Shown here: positions 1-8,802 of the stretch, piece by piece
Layout of the letters: every line of letters begins with the position of its first letter
How positions within the stretch are numbered: position 1 is the stretch's first letter
IMG/VR virus record: IMGVR_UViG_3300044858_001383
Coordinates: 1 to 20,876 of that record
Reading direction: 5' to 3' (one strand)
Origin: a virus
DNA length: 20,876 bases
Program-made: the position numbers and the translations under genes
Notes under the pieces: generated by a model
Told to the model about the DNA's origin: nothing
Databases searched by the model: none
The model's input: only the letters and a program-made list of their open reading frames with translations

Positions 1-2167
1 AACCGCCGACGTTGATGTCAAGCGGAACATACGAGCCGGAGCCAGTAATACCGCTTGTAAGCGACGCCAACGAATTGGTCAGCGTCATACTCATCGTGCC
101 GCAGTTGAGCGCAGTACTGTTGTTAAAAAGCGAATACGAACTTGTGTTGCCCGTGCCGTTCGGAATTACGCCCAGCCGACTTGCACCATTAGTTGTACTA
201 GTCTGGAACATGGTGCGGCTAGGCACCGTGGCGTTGGAGAAGTCGCCAACAATACGATCTGCCGTGCCAGTCAGGGCGATACCGCTGTGCGAGTACGCGC
301 CGTTTGACAGGAAGTTAATGGCATCGGCCATTGAGTCAAAGCGGTGCGCTTGGAACGCCGAGAGGCGCCAAGTGGTAGCCGTACCGCCAGCAGTCGGGCC
401 TTGGATATCAAAATACATGTTTTTGATAGCAAGGGGCGACGGGAGATAGGCGTAGCCAGCAAGCGTGTACCACTTGTTAAGTGCCGGAATACGCGCCTCG
501 TACACAAGTGTTGCCAGTTCCCCGGTTTGGTTCTGGTTCCACACAAAGAAGTTGAGGAAGTTAAGGTCGGCGCAAACCGTAACCTTCACGTCCACCGTGA
601 ACGCATACCAGCCAGCCGTCGTGCCGAAACTGGTATCCAACATGCCCCAATACTCGCCCGTCGTGAACGAGGCATCCGTAAACTCGTTGCACTGCTTGAA
701 GAGGCGACCGTCGCTAACGACCGTTCCTGCAAGAGTCAATGCGCCAGAACCGTCCTTGAGCGTGTACGGCGTGACAAACGATTCGGAGGCTACCAGGCTA
801 CCCATGTCGGGCTGGATGCCGTTACGGGCTTCCGTCAGCCACCATCGAGACTTGGGCGTAGCCGGTACAAACGTGCCGGTCAGGTCAATATCGGGTTGCC
901 CGAGTTTGACGTAACCCGAGGTGATGCAGCCGTCGTTGCGGATCGTGCCGCCTTCGGTAGCCGGTGACTGGTTGACAAGTTGCGAGGTCGGATCAACCGT
1001 GCAACTGCCGCCAATGTAGGCGACTTCAGCCTCCGCCACGCACTCGTTCAGAATGACGCGAGAGTTGGTCGCGGCCAAGTTAATGTCCGCCACCACGCCG
1101 CAGTTGTCAAAGTTGATGACGTTGCGCTGTCCCGCGATGACCCACGAACGCTTGGCAACCGTCTGAGCGGTGCGCGTTGAGCCTGACCACGCATCAAGCG
1201 CCACGGTCGATGGGTGCGGGCCATAGGTCGCACCGTTGAACTCAAACCAGCAGCCGTCAAACTTGAGCGGGCAAACCTGCCAGCCAATCTGGCCGGTCGG
1301 GTTGTCGTTGTAGATGTAACCCGCAATGACGTTCAACTCAAAGATGGTGCCGTAGAAGTTAATAGCACCGTAGTTGGACGTGTTGTTGACGTACAAGCCA
1401 CAGATGTTGTCCGTGAACATGCCGCCGTAGAAATACTTGTTACCGGCGTGCATACCGTCGCCACCAAACTTGTTGTTGATGGTGTAGACGCCGTAGTAGT
1501 TGTCGCTGAATCCGCAGGAGTAGAACTCGCTGCCGATGTTGCCGTCAGGGAACAGCACGCCCTTATCCAGACTGACGAAATGACAGCCGTAGAACTTGAC
1601 GTTGTTGGCGTACTGATCGGCAGGGCCAGCCGCAGTCAATGCAGGCGGGCTGCTGTGGTTGCTAATCGGCGGTGAGGCCAGCGTTGTCTGCGAAAAGGCA
1701 AAGCCCACGCCCGTGCGAGTGGCATTGGAGTAAAAGCCAATATCGCGGATTTCGCTGTGGTACGTCCAGAAGTCCAGCGGCGCCGGATTGCTCATCGCCG
1801 CGTACTTGTAAGTCATCGAGGCCGTAGCATCGTTCCACGGCTTGACGATGGTTGACGTAGACCCGTCGCCTTGGATGATGACGCGGCTTGTGATGTTGAC
1901 GTTGCACTTGTACAGACCCTTCGGCATGTACACGCGACGGCTTGCGGCAATCGCAGATTGGATGCCCGACGAGCAGTCAAAGTCGGTCGTACCGGCCAGA
2001 ATCTTCGTGACCTGATCGGCAGTAAAGAAACTCAGGACGTTGACCGATGCTTGCAGTTGGCTAGATGGGGCTTGAACGGTCGTCCCGTTCTGCACCATCG
2101 GCACAGTCTCAGCGCCCGTCAGCGGTAATGATGCTGCCGGAAGTTGAGTGATTTTCTTGCTTTGCAT
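1..2167 (-). CDS. Tail spike / pectate-lyase-like fibre, C-terminus beyond window
   Basis: An open frame of 722 codons runs from an ATG at 2167 to the left edge without a stop, so the C-terminus is missing. A Shine-Dalgarno (AAGGA) lies about 8 nt upstream. The N-terminus (MQSKKITQLPAASLPLTGAE, then VPMVQNGTT) is the short capping module often seen at the virion-attached end of phage spikes and fibres. Residues 62-108 include VYMPKGLYK and RVIIQGDGSTSTIV, which resemble the entry to a pectate-lyase-type right-handed beta-helix. Residues 140-420 are rich in regularly spaced Asn, Gly and aromatics, as in stacked beta-helix turns. A Gly/Thr/Asn-rich region follows. Likely a receptor-binding spike, possibly with glycan-degrading activity; no catalytic residues can be assigned. 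It is the last visible gene of the leftward structural operon. Confidence 0.85.
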   Translation of the reverse strand, partial: MQSKKITQLPAASLPLTGAETVPMVQNGTTVQAPSSQLQASVNVLSFFTADQVTKILAGTTDFDCSSGIQSAIAASRRVYMPKGLYKCNVNITSRVIIQGDGSTSTIVKPWNDATASMTYKYAAMSNPAPLDFWTYHSEIRDIGFYSNATRTGVGFAFSQTTLASPPISNHSSPPALTAAGPADQYANNVKFYGCHFVSLDKGVLFPDGNIGSEFYSCGFSDNYYGVYTINNKFGGDGMHAGNKYFYGGMFTDNICGLYVNNTSNYGAINFYGTIFELNVIAGYIYNDNPTGQIGWQVCPLKFDGCWFEFNGATYGPHPSTVALDAWSGSTRTAQTVAKRSWVIAGQRNVINFDNCGVVADINLAATNSRVILNECVAEAEVAYIGGSCTVDPTSQLVNQSPATEGGTIRNDGCITSGYVKLGQPDIDLTGTFVPATPKSRWWLTEARNGIQPDMGSLVASESFVTPYTLKDGSGALTLAGTVVSDGRLFKQCNEFTDASFTTGEYWGMLDTSFGTTAGWYAFTVDVKVTVCADLNFLNFFVWNQNQTGELATLVYEARIPALNKWYTLAGYAYLPSPLAIKNMYFDIQGPTAGGTATTWRLSAFQAHRFDSMADAINFLSNGAYSHSGIALTGTADRIVGDFSNATVPSRTMFQTSTTNGASRLGVIPNGTGNTSSYSLFNNSTALNCGTMSMTLTNSLASLTSGITGSGSYVPLDINVGG

Positions 2168-2190
2168 GGGCTACGTCCTTCGTTAAATGC

Positions 2191-2355
2191 TTACTGCTTG
2201 GCTTCTTCGGCTTCCGGCTTCGGCATTTGCGCCTCAACCTGTGCCTTCAACTTCTGCCACAGCGGATAGCCGCCCTGACTCGTCGGGAGCGACCCCAACA
2301 AGTTCACGATAGCGACGGCTTCTTCTAGCGTCATCTCTAACTTTGCTTCTAGCAT
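2191..2355 (-). CDS. Small hypothetical protein (54 aa) between the tail genes
   Basis: ATG at 2355, TAA at 2191; the product is MLEAKLEMTLEEAVAIVNLL and then a region ending in a Glu/Lys-rich tail (EAEEAKQ). It is acidic and predicted helical. An AAGGC purine stretch precedes the start. It sits 23 nt upstream of the tail spike start and in the same direction, so it is probably co-transcribed with the fibre genes. I do not recognise the family; a helical accessory or chaperone role for the spike would be a guess. Confidence 0.6.
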   Translation of the reverse strand: MLEAKLEMTLEEAVAIVNLLGSLPTSQGGYPLWQKLKAQVEAQMPKPEAEEAKQ

Positions 2356-2389
2356 CTGTTATGCCTTGTGATGGTTGATATATGCGTTG

Positions 2390-2719
2390 TTACGGTTGTA
2401 CCGACCACGGCAGCGGCGGTGAAACAATCGGCGGGTTGATCTGGCTCTGTATCTGCTGCTCTACCGCAGCCTCGGCAGACTCTTTGTCCACGCCGTTAGC
2501 CCAGCACCAGCCCAGCACTTGTTCTTGCGTAAGGTCAGCGTAAGGCGTGAAAGCCTCGCCCTGCACGACGGCAAACGAACAGGTGGCATAGACGCTTGCG
2601 CTGTAGTCGCCGTTCACGCCGTTGCACGACCAATGTGCGGTAACAACGTAGTCAGCGCCTTCGGGGGCTTGCGGTACGCAGTCCAGTTGACTGATGTTCC
2701 ATGTGATGACGGTAGCCAT
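2390..2719 (-). CDS. Conserved tail-module protein of unknown function (109 aa)
   Basis: The start ATG (2717-2719) abuts the stop of the S74 fibre gene (TAAATG), which argues for translational coupling. The N-terminus reads MATVITWNISQLDCVPQ, followed by YVVTAHWSCNG, a beta-rich domain with several Cys and Trp. The C-terminal third has a helical stretch (VDKESAEAAVEQQIQSQINP) and a Pro-rich end. I have the impression of similar small proteins beside fibre genes in many environmental phages, but I cannot name the family firmly. Virion or tail-assembly role inferred only from position. Confidence 0.8.
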   Translation of the reverse strand: MATVITWNISQLDCVPQAPEGADYVVTAHWSCNGVNGDYSASVYATCSFAVVQGEAFTPYADLTQEQVLGWCWANGVDKESAEAAVEQQIQSQINPPIVSPPLPWSVQP

Positions 2720-4885
2720 TTATTTGCTCTCCAATGCGGCGACTTTGGCCTTCGTTGCGTCTAGTTCTGCCTTCAGTTCTTGAATGGCCTTAACCAGCAC
2801 GGGAATCAAATCCTGCCGCACCGACTTGTACGACTCCTCGCCTTCCGGTGCCGGGTCTTTCCACTCGTCAACCAAATCAGGAAATACCTGAGCAATTTCC
2901 TGTGCGATAAAGCCACGGTCGCCCTTAATGTCCTTGCCCTTGCCTTCCTTCCAGTCAAACTTACGCGGCTTCAATGCAAGGATAGCGTCAAGGCCCACAT
3001 CCAAGTCTTGAATGTTTTCCTTAAATCGCTGGTCGGAAATGGCACTGATGGTCGTGTTGGTGGCGTATACCGTGCCACCCCAACCGACGTAAAACCTATA
3101 GTTGGCTGCGCCGGTTGAATACATTGACCAGTTTTCGGTTGAGTTTGTGCTGTCTACATTGACGCAGCGCATCGTGCCGCCGGGGAAAATTTTTGCGCCA
3201 GCGTTTGCACTTGCAGAAGAACTAGTCGTCCCAACCAGCAAATTCCCACTCGCATCCAGCGTCATCGCCTGCGTGAACGTGATGGACGAATTTGCGGTGG
3301 ATGTTCCTGCGGTATACCAAGAGTGTTGACCCGCCGCTTGTTCGTATTGAGTGGCGTATCCAGCGTCTATGCGCTTGTAAGCACCGTCATAGAACGTATT
3401 GGCAAACATACGGAAGTTGTCGGCGCTACTTCCTGTCAATGCGCCACCGCCTGTTGCTGCTTTTACTTGTATGACAGGCCCAAATGCGCTGCTCCACGCA
3501 CTCGGCGTCACGCCAAGGCCGAGGTTGCCGGAGGAGTCAAGGCGCATACGCTCGGTAACAGTTGCGCTGCCGGTTGCAGTGGTGCCGAAAGTAAGATCGG
3601 TTGGGTTGTCGCCAGCAGCGTGCGTGCCAGAAGCGACAGCGTTCATTCTTGCAAGAATTGTTGGCGTGTTAGAAGTGGTGTCGTTTCCGACAAATCTAAT
3701 GTCGCCTAATACGTTTCCACTTATAACCGTTGTGTCGTTGCGGAAGATATTTATTCCGGCCGAATTGTTAGCGGCTTCTAAAGCAAGCCATCCTTGCGCT
3801 GCGTTTAGGCTTGTCGTCCCGCCGACGAGCAGTTCACCGGCAGAGGTGAGGCGCATACGCTCGGTTGGCGTAAATGCGTTTCCTGCTGTTTGTGCGGTTG
3901 CGGTATTGGTAAAGAACTGAACCGTTCCCGTGCCAACACGGATACCAGCGTTGGCTAAGGTGCCAGTCCAAGAGGACAGGTAACTATCAGCAGATGAACT
4001 GCCGTGGAATCCGTAGCCTAAAACAATGTCGGCAGCACTAAATGCCGTGAAAATGGACGCATATCTGGTGCTTGCCGATCCGCTCCAAGTAAGCGCTCGT
4101 CCCACTGAACCCGATCCAAGGTCTAAAACCGCCTGCGGCGCACTCGTCCCGATGCCGAGGTCTCCGGCAGAGGTGAGGCGCATCTTCTCGCTTGAGTTAG
4201 TACCAAATACAATTGATGCCGAAACCCTTGTTTCAATGGTCGTATCAGTGCTTGATGACGCAATCCTAAACCGGCTAGTTCCCCCGGATGCCATTTCAAG
4301 ATTGGACTGAGCAGATCCATTAATTGTTAAAACGGTTCCGGTCAGCGAACCAATGTTTGGCGTAGTCGTCCCGATACCGACGTTGCCGGCAGAGGTAAGG
4401 CGCATTTTTTCCGTTCCGTTCGTATAGAACGCAATCGGCGTTGTCGTGTTTGTGCCGAAAAGAGCAGAGCGTGCGCCACCAAACGCCGTGTTGCTATCGC
4501 CTACAGCGCCAATAAAGACATCCGTCGCAGATGCCGCGCCGCCGAAATAAAGACCAGCATAGGCGCCTGCGCCTGTGTTGACGTTGCGGATGTTTTCGCC
4601 AATTACCGCATTAGCAGATTGCTCAATTGACAGCCGATAACTAGGCGAACTCGTCCCGATTCCTACGCTGCCGTCAGCAGTAACCACAAACGGAGTAGCG
4701 TCTGGATTAGCCTCGTCCTCAACGCGCAAAGCAAGGCCTGCGCCGGTCTGCGTGATACGCAGGGCGTCGGTAGCCGAGTTGACGGAAATCGCCATCTCAC
4801 GCGGGACGGAATATGTGTCACCAGCGCCCGGAGCGCGAATCTGCGGGACGGCTGGGTCTAACGAAAGGACTTCAAAAGCGGCCAT
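2720..4885 (-). CDS. Tail fibre with C-terminal peptidase S74 chaperone domain
   Basis: A 721-residue structural protein with an RBS (GAGGT, 8 nt spacing). The C-terminal ~105 residues form an intramolecular chaperone of the S74/endosialidase type: it drives trimer folding and then cuts itself off. The catalytic Ser-Lys pair is visible as Ser617 (in ISDQRFKENI) and Lys622. The following LDAILALKPRKFDWK, GFIAQEIAQVFPDLV and a terminal coiled coil (QELKAELDATKAKVAALES) match the family. The shaft carries repeats of MRL(T/D)S(A/S)G followed by a short loop and GIGT or LLVG at residues about 161, 235, 344 and 447, with matching DNA repeats. Residues 15-30 (QIRAPGAGDTYSVPRE) resemble the usual N-terminal part of such fibres. 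Self-cleavage between residues 616 and 617 is expected from the family. Confidence 0.97.
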   Translation of the reverse strand: MAAFEVLSLDPAVPQIRAPGAGDTYSVPREMAISVNSATDALRITQTGAGLALRVEDEANPDATPFVVTADGSVGIGTSSPSYRLSIEQSANAVIGENIRNVNTGAGAYAGLYFGGAASATDVFIGAVGDSNTAFGGARSALFGTNTTTPIAFYTNGTEKMRLTSAGNVGIGTTTPNIGSLTGTVLTINGSAQSNLEMASGGTSRFRIASSSTDTTIETRVSASIVFGTNSSEKMRLTSAGDLGIGTSAPQAVLDLGSGSVGRALTWSGSASTRYASIFTAFSAADIVLGYGFHGSSSADSYLSSWTGTLANAGIRVGTGTVQFFTNTATAQTAGNAFTPTERMRLTSAGELLVGGTTSLNAAQGWLALEAANNSAGINIFRNDTTVISGNVLGDIRFVGNDTTSNTPTILARMNAVASGTHAAGDNPTDLTFGTTATGSATVTERMRLDSSGNLGLGVTPSAWSSAFGPVIQVKAATGGGALTGSSADNFRMFANTFYDGAYKRIDAGYATQYEQAAGQHSWYTAGTSTANSSITFTQAMTLDASGNLLVGTTSSSASANAGAKIFPGGTMRCVNVDSTNSTENWSMYSTGAANYRFYVGWGGTVYATNTTISAISDQRFKENIQDLDVGLDAILALKPRKFDWKEGKGKDIKGDRGFIAQEIAQVFPDLVDEWKDPAPEGEESYKSVRQDLIPVLVKAIQELKAELDATKAKVAALESK

Positions 4886-4896
4886 GTTTAGTTACC

Positions 4897-5130
4897 TCAA
4901 ATCGGGAAGTATTCGGTTCCAGCGCTGTCTTTTACGCTATCAACGCAAACAAACGCAGTACCGGCACTGTCAAGCACAATGGTGTCGCAGTTATAAACAA
5001 CGCCCGCGCTGGATGCGACTTGCCACGGCGGCCCTGGTAGCGGGGTGGCTTCAGCCGTCGCTAACGCAATAATGCCGCCCAGTCCAATACTGACAGCATT
5101 ACGCAGCGGGACGCCGTAGTACCGCGCCAT
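4897..5130 (-). CDS. Small virion-module protein (77 aa)
   Basis: ATG at 5130, one base after the TAA of the upstream 98-aa gene; stop at 4897, 11 nt before the S74 fibre start. A longer in-frame version starting at 5229 would overlap the neighbour by ~100 nt and is not preferred. The product starts MARYYGVPLRNAVSIGLGGI, with a hydrophobic segment at residues 12-25, then a beta-rich region containing two VxxDSAGT motifs (residues 52-57 and 64-72). Its place between packaging/portal genes and fibres suggests a minor virion or fibre-attachment role, which is inference. Confidence 0.75.
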   Translation of the reverse strand: MARYYGVPLRNAVSIGLGGIIALATAEATPLPGPPWQVASSAGVVYNCDTIVLDSAGTAFVCVDSVKDSAGTEYFPI

Positions 5131-5131
5131 C

Positions 5132-5428
5132 TTAGTTCTGGTTAATCGGCTTGGCGTACACCGTGCCAGCAGAGCCGACTTGAATAGCCGACACGCGCCA
5201 CGGAGCGCCAGTACCCGGCGGAACGACAAACGGGATCGGGGTGTTGGCCGGAATCGGGGTGTCCGCCGTGGTGGCCGTTACGCCTTCACCCACGCGGATA
5301 TACGCCGCCGTCGTTGACCACACCACCACGCCCTCGGGGCCGGGGTTCCACGCCGTCGTCGAGCCTGCGGTACCAGTGTACGCGGCGTTGTATGACGGGT
5401 ATTGAACAAGGGGGTTAAGAAGTTCCAC
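5132..5428 (-). CDS. Small beta-rich virion-module protein (98 aa)
   Basis: Begins with GTG (5426-5428), supported by a GAGGT Shine-Dalgarno 7 nt upstream. The product is Thr/Pro/Gly-rich (IRVGEGVTATTADTPIPANT, FVVPPGTGAPWRVSAIQ) and lacks charged helices. That composition is typical of small head-decoration or head-tail-completion proteins of the kind that carry an xRVSAIQVGSAGTVY-like beta pattern. It lies downstream of the DUF5856 gene and 1 nt from the next gene. No family can be named with confidence. Confidence 0.8.
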   Translation of the reverse strand: MELLNPLVQYPSYNAAYTGTAGSTTAWNPGPEGVVVWSTTAAYIRVGEGVTATTADTPIPANTPIPFVVPPGTGAPWRVSAIQVGSAGTVYAKPINQN

Positions 5429-5438
5429 TATCGTGACC

Positions 5439-5801
5439 TCACGCTAAAAATCTGAGCCGGTACAAGGTAGAAAGATACAGCGCGACGATTTCGTCAATAA
5501 TGTTCTGAATAGCCGTTTCGTTTTCGTCACAGAACTTGTAACGGTTAGCCTCAATCTCGGCTAACTGATCCTGCAAAAACTCCACCACATTGCTGGTCTT
5601 TTTTGCCGACATTAACGAAATCGGGCCAATCAGCCCGTGCCGACCCTGATAGGCTTCCGCAAAGTCGTCAGCCAGCCCGATCACGCTCTCGTAAAACTTA
5701 CCGAGCGCCTTGTGCTTGGCGTACGAACGGGTGTTCAGATGCACGGAATGGGTCACATCCCGCGCTAGGAACAACATGCCTACGAAGTCAGCCGGTTTCA
5801 T
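5439..5801 (-). CDS. DUF5856-like phage protein (120 aa)
   Basis: The ATG overlaps the stop of the HNH gene (ATGA, 5798-5801), so it is translated by coupling. The product is mostly helical: MKPADFVGMLFLARDVTHSV, then HLNTRSYAKHKALGKFYESV and a C-terminal helix ending in LSTLYRLRFLA. The His/Asp/Glu-rich helices (HSVHLNTRSYAKH; ADDFAEAYQG) recall the ferritin-like/Dps-like DUF5856 family that sits near portal and terminase genes in many phages. The family assignment is from memory of the pattern. The biochemical role is unknown; metal or DNA binding is a guess. Confidence 0.85.
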   Translation of the reverse strand: MKPADFVGMLFLARDVTHSVHLNTRSYAKHKALGKFYESVIGLADDFAEAYQGRHGLIGPISLMSAKKTSNVVEFLQDQLAEIEANRYKFCDENETAIQNIIDEIVALYLSTLYRLRFLA

Positions 5802-6292
5802 GCTGCGTACTCCAAATAAGCGAACTTTCCGTGCAATTTGGCTTTTGCCTCAAGTGCAACAAGTTCAGCCAACTCAAGGTTGTCGTAATAGCCAAAATGC
5901 TGGATTTTCCTGTTTTTAGAAACAGAAACGCCCCACTTACCAAGGCGCTTATGCCAGCAAACATTTTTAACACCAGACTTATTGTCTTTTCTGACCCGAG
6001 CGTTTTGCGCGTTACCAGAAAACGTGGCTTCCCGCAGATTCTCAATACGATTGTTTTGCGTGTTACGGTCAATATGGTCAATAACTTGAGGCATATAGCC
6101 GTAAAACATAAAAAAGATTAACTGGTGTGCGCCGTAAATCTTTCCTTTGTATTGAATTTTCACTCGATTCAGTGCTTTGTTAAAACTGCCAGCCGGTTTG
6201 CCAACCTTGTCTTGGTTGTTACCCGGACGGCAGTTCCAGTACAAAACACCGTCTTTGTACGTAAAAACTTGTTTTATTTCATCTTGGGTCAT
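5798..6292 (-). CDS. HNH homing endonuclease with AP2-like DNA-binding tail
   Basis: 164 residues. The HNH core is at residues 54-90: His56 in GAHQLIFFMFYG, the Asp-His pair Asp72/His73 in VIDHIDRNTQNNRIENLREA, and Asn81. Residues 106-157 (SGVKNVCWHKRLGKW, then FGYYDNLELAELVALEAKAK) look like the AP2-type DNA-binding repeat found in free-standing phage homing endonucleases. It would nick or cut a target in an uninvaded relative and spread by repair. It overlaps the portal stop and the DUF5856 start, each by ATGA, yet it is clearly richer in A/T than both neighbours, which suggests separate acquisition. No intron boundaries are seen, so it is an intergenic (free-standing) type. Confidence 0.93.
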   Translation of the reverse strand: MTQDEIKQVFTYKDGVLYWNCRPGNNQDKVGKPAGSFNKALNRVKIQYKGKIYGAHQLIFFMFYGYMPQVIDHIDRNTQNNRIENLREATFSGNAQNARVRKDNKSGVKNVCWHKRLGKWGVSVSKNRKIQHFGYYDNLELAELVALEAKAKLHGKFAYLEYAA

Positions 6293-8460
6293 TGTGGCGG
6301 TACTTGACTATTGTCGAGTTCCATGGGCGAAACGCGAGGTTCCATAGTACCAACCAAATCACCGGTAGTCATCATTCCGGCAAGAGTACCCATAATAATG
6401 TCTTGAATTTGATCTTCGTTCAGGCCGGACTGCACAGCGCTAATACGCTTAGTTTCAGCGTCATACGCCTTAATCTGCGCTTCCTGCTCCTTAATCCGCA
6501 GTTCCGTCGCTTCCATCGAGCGCGAGACGTTCTGGAGCATCTGGAACATCTGATCCATTTCAGCGCCCATAGCCTCAATTTGCTGGTTAGCAGCCTGAAG
6601 CGCTGGGTCTTCATCCGGGTCAGACAGCAGTTTCGGATCAATGGTCTTAGCAAGGCGCTTGGCGATTTCCTGCGCCCCCGGCCAATCCATGTTCTTGACG
6701 AACAGATCGCCTGCCACGCCCCAAAGGTTCGGGTTGGCTTGAAGAATCTGCGACATCGCGTCCATCGCCTCTTGGCGCTTGGTCATGTAGGACGGGCCGG
6801 TCGTAACGGCAACGTCGTACTTACCTACGGACGGGTTGTAGATTTTCTCAATAACAACGCCAGCCTGATCCATGATCTTACGGACAGGCTCTTGCTGCAT
6901 CGGGTCAATCCGCACCGTCGAGGTTTCCCCGTCAATGCCGATGATCCGAGCGATACGCTGGGTATCGTAAATCTTCGGAATCAAGTCAACGAGTTGACGC
7001 GTGACGTAGCGGATAGCGCGGGCAAGGTTATCGACGTAGTGATATGACCCCGTATCGCCCTGACGTTCACGCGCCAATATGGCCCGACCCGAGCGCTCGT
7101 TAGACGTGGCGCCAAGGCTAGAGTCATAGTAGCCCGTCGTAGACTTGATGTCGTCCGACGCGCCCATCTTAGCCTGAATCAGCCCGGTTTGAGCAAGGGG
7201 CGGAGCGGCACGTTGCGGCAGCGGCAGCATGTTGCCAGCGCCGTCCGTAACGTCAGGATTGACCTCCAAATACGGCCAGTTTTGGGTGTTGGCGGTCTTC
7301 CACTGATGCTCGTATCCCTCAAACTGCCCACCGTAGCCGATAAACGGCGCTTTGGGGGCCAAGGCGAGCATTTCCGCCTCTTGGGATACCCAGTAGTTGT
7401 ACATGCGCTGCGCGTCTTTAGCGTTACGCACGAGGCCGCTGATGTAGATACGGCCTTCAACCTCAAACTCGTTGCCGACTACGCGGACAACCGGAATAGA
7501 CTTACCCGGCCAGTCCTGCTCTTCCAGCACCTCGTAGCCGTTAATCTTCATCCACTTGATCTTGCGGATGTCTACGTCACGGCTGCGGATCGGAGCGAGG
7601 CCCATCGCCTCCATCTGCGCGGCTTCAGGTGAGCCAGCGTAGGCGGTAGCGCCGCCTGGATAAAGGTTTAACTTCGCTTTTTCGTAGTAAGCGTAGAAGT
7701 ATTCCGCAATCCGTACTGAATCGTCGGTAATCCACTGCGCCAAATTCTCGTCACCAATACCACGGCTCTGGATCGACGAGATTGGCTCGGCGTCAGGAAA
7801 ATGACGCTCAAACTCCTCACGGGGCATGTCCTCGGTTATGAAACACCATTCTGCATCGGCTCCGCACGGGTCTTGGATGTGCGGGTCCATATATACCGAG
7901 AACGAGTTACGAACGCGAGCGATACGGATGTCTTGGTCAAACGAATCTGGGTCGCAATACTCGGTCAAAATGCGGATATAGCCTTCGCCATACGTCACCT
8001 GATTCTCACAGGCGGTGTCATAAGCGACATCAGCGTCGGAGATGTACTCGATGTGCCGGACGATACCGTCAAACACCTCGGCAACTTCAATGTCCGCCTT
8101 GTCATCAACCGGGATGACTTTACCCGCAGGGCGATTCTGGCGCTGGTCGTTAGTGACCTGGCGCACATGCTGGGGCAACTTGTTGATGGTCAAGCAGGGA
8201 CGAGCGTTAATCGTCTGACCCTGCACGGCACCACGGGTTGCCAGCACCTCTTGAGGCCACTGCCAGCGGTTATCCGGCGAACCTGCCATAAAGCGCAGGT
8301 CGTCTAGTTCGCTGTCCCGAGACTCGCTATAAGCCGTCAGGGACAACTGCATCCGGGTACGCGCTTGAGACAGAATGTCTGCCTTATCGCGCCCACGACG
8401 GCTTTCGGGCGTATTAGCCACGTAAGCCGCGCCCTTTATCCCTGTCGGGTCTTTAGCCAT
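6289..8460 (-). CDS. Portal protein, P22 type
   Basis: 723 residues, very close to the usual length of P22-family portals (about 725). The portal forms the dodecameric ring at the capsid vertex through which DNA is packed and ejected. Typical features: a charged N-terminal helical region; the motif RPCLTINKLPQHVRQVTNDQ followed by RQNRPAGKVIPVDD at residues 87-120, characteristic of the family; TYGEGYIRI near residue 156; and a long C-terminal coiled coil (about 626-677) suggesting a barrel-like crown. The ATG overlaps the stop of the upstream 48-aa gene (TAATG), and that gene's Lys-rich tail codons (AAGAAGGG) double as the RBS. The TGA overlaps the HNH start. Confidence 0.97.
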   Translation of the reverse strand: MAKDPTGIKGAAYVANTPESRRGRDKADILSQARTRMQLSLTAYSESRDSELDDLRFMAGSPDNRWQWPQEVLATRGAVQGQTINARPCLTINKLPQHVRQVTNDQRQNRPAGKVIPVDDKADIEVAEVFDGIVRHIEYISDADVAYDTACENQVTYGEGYIRILTEYCDPDSFDQDIRIARVRNSFSVYMDPHIQDPCGADAEWCFITEDMPREEFERHFPDAEPISSIQSRGIGDENLAQWITDDSVRIAEYFYAYYEKAKLNLYPGGATAYAGSPEAAQMEAMGLAPIRSRDVDIRKIKWMKINGYEVLEEQDWPGKSIPVVRVVGNEFEVEGRIYISGLVRNAKDAQRMYNYWVSQEAEMLALAPKAPFIGYGGQFEGYEHQWKTANTQNWPYLEVNPDVTDGAGNMLPLPQRAAPPLAQTGLIQAKMGASDDIKSTTGYYDSSLGATSNERSGRAILARERQGDTGSYHYVDNLARAIRYVTRQLVDLIPKIYDTQRIARIIGIDGETSTVRIDPMQQEPVRKIMDQAGVVIEKIYNPSVGKYDVAVTTGPSYMTKRQEAMDAMSQILQANPNLWGVAGDLFVKNMDWPGAQEIAKRLAKTIDPKLLSDPDEDPALQAANQQIEAMGAEMDQMFQMLQNVSRSMEATELRIKEQEAQIKAYDAETKRISAVQSGLNEDQIQDIIMGTLAGMMTTGDLVGTMEPRVSPMELDNSQVPPQ

Positions 8461-8606
8461 TACTTGCCCTTCTTACCCTTGGCCGCAGCGCGGCGCTTGA
8501 CCGAATACGCGATGGCAAGGGCTTGCTTTACGGGCTTGCCTGCCTTCACTTCGGCTCGGATGTTTTTGCGAAAAGCGCCCTTAGACGCAGACTTAACTAG
8601 CGGCAT
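8460..8606 (-). CDS. Tiny basic phage protein (48 aa), MPLVKSASK family
   Basis: The product is MPLVKSASKGAFRKNIRAEV followed by KAGKPVKQALAIAYSVKRR and a Lys/Ala/Gly tail. I recognise the pattern MPLVKS-x-SK-x-AF-x-KN...GKP-x-KQA-x-AIAYSVKR as a widespread tiny phage protein (DUF6496-like, from memory). It is strongly basic. It is too short for many gene finders, but both ends are fixed by TAATG overlaps with the 63-aa gene upstream and the portal downstream. It may bind DNA or acidic proteins near packaging; the role is unknown. Confidence 0.85.
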   Translation of the reverse strand: MPLVKSASKGAFRKNIRAEVKAGKPVKQALAIAYSVKRRAAAKGKKGK

Positions 8607-8797
8607 TAGCGCATACCCCGCTTTACCATCGGGGTCGGTCGGAAATCAACCGTAGTGCGGATCATTTCCTCGTTTACGCGCTTCGGCATACGCGGAGCAG
8701 GCATCCGGGGCTTCTGCATCCGGCTGTTTTGGATCATGTCACCGACTGTTGCGCCGGGAGACACGCCGATTGGTCCGGGGTTTTTCTTTCCGTACAT
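8606..8797 (-). CDS. Small basic Pro/Met-rich protein (63 aa)
   Basis: ATG at 8797; stop TAA shares a base with the next start (TAATG). The product MYGKKNPGPIGVSPGATVGD contains a Pro/Met/Arg repeat-like segment (MQKPRMPAPRMPKRV) and ends in PTPMVKRGMR. It is basic and predicted disordered. It belongs to a run of four tiny basic genes between TerL and portal. The family is not recognised with certainty. Confidence 0.75.
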   Translation of the reverse strand: MYGKKNPGPIGVSPGATVGDMIQNSRMQKPRMPAPRMPKRVNEEMIRTTVDFRPTPMVKRGMR

Positions 8798-8802
8798 GTT
8801 TT

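Noticed and set aside
12-967. Long plus-strand open frames at the left edge
   Set aside because: They lie opposite the tail spike frame, which has spike-like sequence and no stop; the plus frames have low-complexity, non-family-like products.
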